A stretch of DNA of 50,154 nt from the NCBI GenBank assembly GCA_905250885.1, contig CAJNOQ010000453.1, positions 1 to 50,154 of the forward strand. Reading direction: 5' to 3'. This document shows positions 44,079-50,154 of this stretch, one piece after another (within the stretch, counting starts at the first letter, position 1; each line of letters starts with the position of its first letter). The position numbers and the translations under genes are program-made. Below the pieces are notes generated by a model. It made no database searches and was not told the DNA's origin. It worked only from the letters and a program-made list of their open reading frames with translations. Origin of the DNA: Didymodactylos carnosus (taxonomy: Eukaryota > Rotifera > Eurotatoria > Philodinida > Philodinidae).

Positions 44079-46482
44079 GTCAAAAGGAATTAGCCCAAAA
44101 ACAAAAGGATGGTTTGGCTAAAAATACGACAATTTATGAAAAATATGTTTATGAAATATGTTTGTAGAGTTTGTGGATTAAAAGAAGAAAGACGTGGGTT
44201 CATCAAGATAATAATGACACCAGAAAGCACAAAGAATGGTTAATGGATAAGATCCTCGACATCGTAAATAAGGAAGGTAAAAGCTTTCCTTGACTGGCAA
44301 AACAACCGCGGCACTCTCCTGGAACAACGCTTTTGGGACAAGTACAGAATTTTAAGAAATTTGGTGAAACGAAAAATCGATGCACGGCAAATAGAATACT
44401 GAGATGAACTGAGTGAAGAAATTGTATATGCCATCAAACATCACGATCCAGTGACGGCCTATGCAATGATACGGAGGCTTCGAGGGGGGTAAGAAGAATG
44501 TAGAAAACATGCCAATTCAAAATAAAAGTGGTGACTTTCTAAATAACTCAAAAGACAGATTAATCTGGTGGAGGGAGTATTTTTGTGATCTACTGTATGT
44601 ATATGCGGTCGTCGATCCATCAATTATCCAATAAATTCCAATTCCATCGATTACAAAATTAGAACAATATCGACAAGACAAACTCGAAGTTAGAAAAGCT
44701 ATCAAACAGATGAAAAATAGAAAAGCTCTCGGAAATGATAATATAGCAGCCGACCTATTGAAAGCCAGTGGTATGCCAATAGTTACATGGTCTCATCAAA
44801 TTATATCTGATGTTTGGTTGAATGAGGAAATGTTGGAGGGCTGGATCATGGCACAATAATTTTTATCTCCTTTGTTCTTGTACAGCCTTATAAAAATTGC
44901 CATCTCCTTGCTCGTGCTAGCTAGCAAAATCTTCTGCCATATTATCTTCAACCATGTGCAGTCCCTGCTTGAGAAACAACTGCTAAAACAACAGGCAAGA
45001 TTTAGATCTAATAGATCAACAATTGATCAAATTTCCACACAGAAAATGGTGATGGAGAAATCAAGAGAATTCAATAAGCCACTATTTATGTCCTTTATCG
45101 ACATCCAAAAAGCTTATGATTCCGCTAATCAAGAGTTATTGTGGACAGTTTATAGACGTTGTGGGTTATTCGATAAAATAGTCCGAATGCTGAAATTACT
45201 TTATAAGAACACCAAAACACAAGTGCAAATCAATTGCGAGTTGTCTGATCCATTTGACATAGAGGCAGGTGTTATGCAAGGTGGTATTCCTTCTCCGGTG
45301 CTGTTTTTAAACAGCAACAAGATGTTAAAACATCTTGTTCGATTCCATCGTGAGAAGACTTATCGAAGAAGCGGGAATAACCGGCGTGAAATTGGTCTAT
45401 GGCAGCGGAGGTTTCTTTCATTTGGCACGGGAATTATTTAGAGATCTGAAGATCTTACCATTAATGTATGCTGATGATCTTGTGGCAATGTGTGATAATG
45501 TTGCTGATTTAGAATCATTTTTTTATTTGTACGAGCATTTGAAAAAGTTACACAAGAACTTGGGTTAAAAATGAGCATTAAAATGACCCGCATAACGTCT
45601 GTAAACAACTTAAAGAACACGCAGCACGAAAACTCATTAAAGAGCAAGAAGTTGACATGTCCGATATTGACGTCGTCATTCGAAATCAAAAATAGACATC
45701 GTCAAATCCGCTACCTGTCTCGGATGTTTTGTTTCTAGGGACCATTCTTCAGAAAAGGAAATAGAAAGGAGGATAACGAAGGCCTCAGCAGTTTTCAACA
45801 TGCTTCGAAATGTGATTTAGTATCGGAAACTGTACTGATCGAAGCAGAATTACGCATCTTCCGGTCATGTATTATACCAGTTTTATTGTACGGCAGCGAG
45901 GTTTGGTCTATACTATTGGCCCATGAAAGGCGGTTAAACGCATTATATATGGCTTGTTTACGAACAATCATCGGTGTCAATCTATGTGATAGAATGTCTA
46001 ATGAAAACCTGTTAACACTTACAGGACAACCACGGTTGGAAAACATTATGAGAAGAAAAAGGTTGAGATGGGTTGGACATGTGAACAGAATGAACAATGC
46101 CAACAATGTGCCCGGGGTAGTAAATAAAATTATGTTTTCGTACTTTCCTAATTCTAGGAGGCCATAAAATGCTGGTGTAAGAAAATGGTAGAAGGACAAG
46201 ACCATAGAAGATATTGAAAAACTTCAAACCAAAAACTGGAGAAGAGATAGCATGAACCGGGATAAATGGCGTGAAATCATCAATAAAATCGTACAAGTGA
46301 AACTGGTGCACAAAAATATAAAAAGCATTGACGAAAAAAGCATGAAAAAGCATGACTTAATATTAGTGCTCGTTGACGAACGAATGGAAAATTAACCGAA
46401 AACTCCTGTACTTTTTTATTTATCGTACCTTTTTCATCTTCACCCTACATCAAAAAGTAGGGCTCTTTTAACTAACTAACTA
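44079..46482 (+). mobile_element. Non-LTR retrotransposon, 5'-truncated and inactivated
   Basis: About 2.4 kb inserted into the right arm of the fold-back element. It is flanked by the perfect 8-bp target duplication GTTTGAAA (44071-44078 and 46483-46490). The plus strand encodes reverse-transcriptase motifs: SFIDIQKAYDS, GVMQGGIPSP and LMYADDLVAM, then a C-terminal part with LLYGSEVW, GVNLCDRMSNE, RRKRLRWVGHVNRM and a final KWREIINKIV. These fit an RTE/CR1-like non-LTR polymerase; the clade is not settled. The frame is broken several times (stops near 44859, frameshifts near 45320, 45565 and 45700, stop at 46167). No endonuclease domain is seen, so the 5' end is missing. The 3' end has a CCCTAC/GTAGGG hairpin (46443-46462) and a tetranucleotide tail AACTAACTAACTA. 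Confidence 0.92.
44872..46167 (+). pseudogene. Reverse transcriptase remnant of the non-LTR element
   Basis: The polymerase domain is spread over three frames: 44872-45320 (fingers and palm up to the GVMQGG motif), 45335-45568 (YADD active site) and 45886-46167 (thumb/C-terminal region). The two catalytic aspartates of YADD and the first Asp in FIDIQKAYD are preserved, but frameshifts and stops prevent a full product. Upstream, 44170-44560 has additional decayed coding sequence (for example QRFWDKYRILRNLVKRKIDA). Confidence 0.88.
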
Positions 46483-46671
46483 GTTTGAAAATCAGTTGAT
46501 GGAGATATAACATCTTTAGTGAGCATAGCATTTTTGAAAAATCGACTTTTTTTCTACTTTCTGAACCGTTTACTTTCTTCTTAGACTTATACCATACCGC
46601 AAGTACATCTACAGATGCACAATGATCTTCTCTATCAACGGTGAAAAGCGTTCTTCAGAAAGTTGGAAGAT
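46483..46671 (-). repeat. Right arm of the fold-back element, outer part
   Basis: After the 8-bp target duplication (46483-46490), 46491-46671 is an inverted copy of 43232-43411. Removing the retroelement and one GTTTGAAA restores a continuous right arm, which shows the order of events. Confidence 0.88.
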
Positions 46672-47055
46672 GACTAATCAAGCTGCAAATAATAATATAT
46701 GTTCAAGGATATTGATTTTATGAAAGATTTATGCTTGACACATTAGAAACATTAGATTTGTGTGTATAGATCAATGTTTAAGGTGCGACATATGGATAAG
46801 AACCCTTACAGACTCTCATTATTCAAATTACTATCTAAAAATTCTCAAAACCTTCTCACTGTACGAAAATTAATAGTACATAGATCTTTGTTTATTCCAT
46901 TTCATTATTTAATATTTTTCTAGAACATATATTTAAAATTTTGAATCAGATCACCGTAGTCAATACTAAATTACAAAGATGGAAAAACACGGTGTTAATT
47001 TTTGACGTTCAATAAATAGATAGAAAATAAAACTTTCTCGAGATAGTTCTGTTAG
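46672..47055. other. Intergenic, no feature seen
   Basis: About 380 bp of AT-rich sequence between the fold-back element and the 3' end of the homeobox gene. No coding frame or RNA gene. Confidence 0.5.
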
Positions 47056-47925
47056 TTAACATAGTACATTATATTTTGTTAAATCCATCGCTTGCGGATT
47101 GTCATAAATATTGAATCTTTCGGCATGATAAGCTTGCGAGAATAACCCATAACCTATAAAAGAAAAAGAGATTGATGCAATTATTAACTATTAAAGTAAT
47201 ATAGTACTGATTCATACATCGAGCATAGAATAACATTATACATTCTCTTGTCGCAATATATATGGTACTTACTTAATAAATTGTTCAAAATATAAGATCG
47301 TGTTTGTGGTGTATTAAAATCTGTTTTTGACAACGTATTAGTTGGAAGAAGAGGTTGTTCATATGAAATATTTTTTTTGTTTAAAGAAGAAAGATCTGTA
47401 ACATCAAAACTATCTTTTATAATATGAGATAGATAAGTATTCCATGATGATTGACTAGAATATTCTTTTTTCCTATCTCTATGATGAGATTTGGTAGAAT
47501 AATGGCATGGTAATTCGTATATTTGTGATGTATTCTCAACATAACCACGTTGACTTTTTCGCCATTTTGCACGACGATTTTGAAACCATACCTTTAAAAT
47601 AGTATTTATTCTAAAATAAGAAAAATATAAATGGAAAACTTGTTTCTTTCATCACCTGCACACGTGCTTCGGTTAAATCCATTTTTATTGCCAAATTTTC
47701 TCGAGCAAATACATCAGGATAATGACTTTTTTTGAATACTTGCTCAAGTGCTTCTAACTATAAATAAACATAGAGTGCATAGAACAACCGATCGATTATA
47801 TTGCACGTATGCTGTAATGATACCTGTTTTACTGTAAATGTTGTTCTATTTCGTCTTTGCTTTCTTGGAGGAGTCAATATTTCAATATTACTTGACGTAT
47901 CATCAATACAGTACTTTCTATTCAT
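47056..47925 (-). CDS. drgx: Paired-like homeodomain transcription factor, DRGX-like
   Basis: Four coding exons, 47925-47824, 47757-47656, 47591-47273 and 47153-47056, total 621 bp and give 206 residues. The homeodomain starts at [16 protein letters not shown] in the first exon, continues [20 protein letters not shown] and DLTEARVQ in the second, and ends [16 protein letters not shown] in the third. It is a PRD-class homeodomain with [16 protein letters not shown] and WRKxxRG, the combination seen in DRGX/Prrxl1. DRGX acts in sensory-neuron specification in vertebrates and in neurons of invertebrates. No paired domain precedes it and no OAR motif is evident after it; the tail is Ser/Tyr-rich. 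A splice acceptor at 47945 leaves the frame open upstream of the chosen ATG, so another 5' exon may exist. Confidence 0.82.
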
Positions 47926-48183
47926 GAGGGATTTTGATAACAACCTAGAAAAGTAAATACTTCAGTTGACATTTTTATGCATGTTGCTAAATTTTTATGC
48001 TAAAAGCAGCCATGATATTAGAAAAATAGATGTTGAAAAGTGGGAATGATATTTTCATATTTTTACACTTGTTAACAAAAACTAAACATTTATAGACAAT
48101 ATATCCTGTGCGTAGACTATAGATCAAACTTAAAAAAAAACATTGAACCCATCGATAGTTCAATAAGGTGTTATCGAATCGAC

Positions 48184-48254
48184 GCACTAGTGGTGTAGTG
48201 GTATCATACAAGATTCCCATTCTTGTGACTCGGGTTCGATTCCCGGCTAGTGCA
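48184..48254 (+). tRNA. tRNA-Gly (anticodon CCC)
   Basis: A 71-nt cloverleaf without intron. The acceptor stem is GCACTAG/CTAGTGC with discriminator A. The A box is TGGTGTAGTGG, the anticodon stem CAAGA/TCTTG with loop TTCCCAT giving CCC, and the B box GGTTCGATTCC. The layout matches animal tRNA-Gly. A T run just downstream (about 48258-48267) is a proper RNA polymerase III terminator. It lies about 260 bp upstream of the homeobox gene's first visible coding exon, on the opposite strand. Confidence 0.96.
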
Positions 48255-48267
48255 ATTTATTTTTTTG
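48255..48267 (+). terminator. RNA polymerase III terminator of tRNA-Gly
   Basis: An uninterrupted T run of at least six follows the discriminator base by a few nucleotides, as needed for Pol III termination. Confidence 0.7.
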
Positions 48268-49287
48268 CTTTTGACTACAAAACTATCGCTAAGTTTTCAT
48301 CAAAGAAAAATAATTTTTAGAAGTAAAAAGAAGAAAAGAAACTTTTTTATGGGGATAAGTGGGGGAAAGCTCTGAATGTTTGAATTATTAGAGAAAATCG
48401 TATATTAATGACGATGTGAAACTTACCAGGTAATAATCTTAAGTTTTAATTCTTTGAAGACGATGAAGAAATTCGGGTTTTGTTTTATATATTCATATTA
48501 CTGTCTAACAAATCATTTTAACTTTTATGTCATTCGTTTATATTTTCCTTTTTTATTCTATTCATTTATTTTTGGCAGCAGAAAACATTCTTATTTTCTA
48601 TTATCGGATCTATTTTTTGTAATTGAATTAGAACTATGGGATCTCAACACGTTTTACTAGACGAAATAACGACATTAATTAATCACATTAGTTTGATTAA
48701 CTTTACAATTGCGATGTCTGTATGTGCGCGTGTGATAACGGGTCTAATAAAAATTTCATAAGTTAATCAAAAATATATACGAGAGAGAAAAGAAGCGGAG
48801 AAAAAAAAGAATGCTGTTTCTACTGCATCATCTATTTTAATCGATGTATATTATTAAGAAATCTTCTATGATGTGTTGAGAAGAAAAACCCTCTAATACA
48901 CATAATTCGATTGGTGATCATATGCATACCATATACCCTCTTGTAAAGAAAAAAGAAAATTAATCTATGTATTGAACAAACTAGGAGTAATTTACATTTT
49001 ATTTTTAAATATAATTACGTTTAGAATCCTTTCAATAATAGAAGAACCGAAGATCGATTATTAAATAATAAGGATGATTTCTGTTCCTGTTCAATGTTAT
49101 ATAGACACCACAGGGGCATATATTCCATCTGACAAACATTATCGAACACGAACAGTAGAAGTATATCCTCTGATCTCACTAAAGCGTTAATCATGATTAA
49201 GCTGAAAAATTTATAATATAAGTCTGACCTTAAGCATGATGAACTTCAGATCCAATTCATTGTAATCATGAGGAGCAGGATCGTGTG
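48268..49287. other. Intergenic, no feature seen
   Basis: About 1 kb without supported coding sequence. A consensus-like minus-strand donor (CTGGTAAGT around 48421-48428) could end a 5' exon of the homeobox gene, but no start codon or reading frame supports a coding exon there. The plus frame 48454-48660 is T-rich noise. Confidence 0.4.
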
Positions 49288-49698
49288 ACTGTTTGTCTCA
49301 AGAGTTGAGTCAGTGTGAAAGAAACTCTAATCGAGATTCATAAGAGAAAAAAATCTATGGAATATATAGCTAAGATCAGTGGTATAAATGAAGGGTCATC
49401 CATAAGTCCATTAAGAAAATCATCAAGAATACCGAGAGAACTAGTCAAAAATAAACAACTATTCCACTGGCAATATGAAAGATTGAAACCGTTACAAGAA
49501 GATTTCAAGTTAGAGCATTTATACTAACATCCAAAAGATTATAAGGTAAGAGAACCGTTAAAACTGATAGTTCATGGCATAAAATTGCCCACCGTTAAGC
49601 GGTTCTCATTTTTATATCAGAAATTACGGCCACTGTTCGAGAAAAACACGCTGCAGTTTATATCAGAAAATTCTCTCAGATTTTTAGGCCTCATCTAG
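49288..49698 (+). pseudogene. Open frame of unknown function, interrupted by one stop
   Basis: A plus-strand frame is open from about 49288 to a TAA at 49525-49527 and then continues open in the same frame to TAG at 49696-49698. Both halves are Lys/Arg/Leu-rich with varied composition, for example SPLRKSSRIPRELVKNKQLF before and REPLKLIVHGIKLPTVKRF after. This is more than expected by chance in such AT-rich DNA and suggests a gene or element fragment with a single nonsense change. There is no clear ATG and no recognised domain. Confidence 0.35.
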
Positions 49699-49745
49699 AA
49701 TTAACATCTTACGTACGAGACGCACCAACTTACGTCTGATACCAC

Positions 49746-49771
49746 AGAGAGAGAGAGAGAGAGAGAGAGAG
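49746..49771 (+). repeat. (AG)13 microsatellite
   Basis: A perfect AG dinucleotide run of 26 bp in intergenic DNA. Confidence 0.9.
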
Positions 49772-49859
49772 TCCGTGCAGCCGATTTTTTCGATTTTTAA
49801 ATGTGCTTTCTAGCCGACTATTGGCTAGAAATTATATTCAAATGATAAGAAACACCCCA

Positions 49860-50080
49860 GAACGTCGAAAACGGTGTAATTAATTGCCAATTAAATGCCA
49901 TTTAATAGGCTGTTAATAAGCATTTAAATGGCATTTTTGTGACATTTTACCCCGTTTTTTGCCATTATAATTGGAAACGTTTAAATGCATTTATTTCGCA
50001 TTTTTTTAAATGTCAAAAAACGGCCAAATAACAGGCATTTAACTGCTGCCAGTAACCCTACTGGTCACATTTTTTTGCCA
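49860..50080. repeat. Palindrome-rich AT repeat patch
   Basis: The words TGCCATTTAA, GCATTTAAATGGCATTT, AAATGCCATTT and their complements recur in both orientations over about 220 bp, so the strand can fold on itself in several ways. Related words (GGCATTTAAC, GCCATTTAAATA) continue to about 50085. No coding frame is present. It could be the end of a repeat element that continues past the window. Confidence 0.55.
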
Positions 50081-50154
50081 TTTAAATATCAATTGTTAGA
50101 CCGTTAGAAAATGTCAAAAAAATATCTTCTGAACCTGAGGTACTATCACCTGCA

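Noticed and set aside
45795-46353. Two overlapping minus-strand frames over the retroelement
   Set aside because: They are antisense to the C-terminal part of the reverse transcriptase, which carries family motifs.
48421-48480. Possible coding 5' exon of the homeobox gene
   Set aside because: The donor site is good, but the frame compatible with the next exon has no Met before a stop, so at most it is a non-coding exon.
1-50154. CRISPR arrays, prokaryotic operons or prophage
   Set aside because: No regularly spaced repeats or ribosome-binding-site gene strings; introns and protein families are animal.

Overview
The window looks like nuclear DNA of a small, AT-rich invertebrate animal. Genes have canonical GT-AG introns, mostly 45-350 bp, and the proteins are clearly metazoan: RPB8, MAGOH, a CK1-type kinase, a LIM-RA-SARAH RASSF protein, an effector caspase, a pentameric ligand-gated channel, a secreted thyroglobulin-1 protein and a DRGX-like homeodomain protein. 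A bdelloid rotifer (Adineta/Rotaria-like) fits the composition, compact introns and mobile-element remnants, but that is inference and no species marker is visible.

Layout. 0-5.4 kb is accessory: a perfect 93-bp inverted repeat (1-93 / 3480-3572) brackets a frameshifted RPA-like OB-fold gene and a charged ORF, and a truncated Ulp1/C48-like protease lies just outside. 5.6-7.0 kb is a CK1-family kinase (+). 7.9-8.6 kb is a Ser/Asn-rich protein with an MGNGCSG acylation signal (+). 10.0-14.8 kb is RPB8 (-), with an unusually long 3.86-kb intron. 16.1-17.5 kb holds decayed, oppositely oriented related fragments. 18.2-19.5 kb is an unidentified four-exon gene (-). 21.7-22.2 kb is MAGOH (-). 24.5-26.1 kb is a broken gene (+).

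27.5-31.0 kb is a head-to-tail pair, RASSF (8 exons) then an effector caspase (5 exons). 31.5-39.5 kb carries three minus-strand genes: a pentameric channel without Cys-loop cysteines, an IGFBP-like/thyroglobulin-1 secreted protein, and an unidentified two-exon gene whose 2.4-kb intron holds a hAT-type MITE with a near-perfect 8-bp target duplication and a second fold-back repeat. 41.3-46.7 kb is a repeat nest: a short TIR element, then a long fold-back element with a SWIM zinc-finger remnant in its loop, one arm split by a dead non-LTR retrotransposon that has a clear 8-bp TSD and a tetranucleotide-repeat tail. 47.1-47.9 kb is a DRGX-like homeobox gene (-), followed by tRNA-Gly(CCC) (+). The last 1.9 kb holds a broken ORF, an (AG)13 tract and a palindromic AT-rich repeat patch.

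The host genes cover transcription (RPB8, DRGX), mRNA metabolism (MAGOH), signalling (CK1, RASSF), apoptosis (caspase) and membrane signalling (channel); they are not an operon. All exon structures were built by eye from reading-frame continuity, splice phase and family motifs. Exon lengths sum to whole codons in every gene reported as intact.
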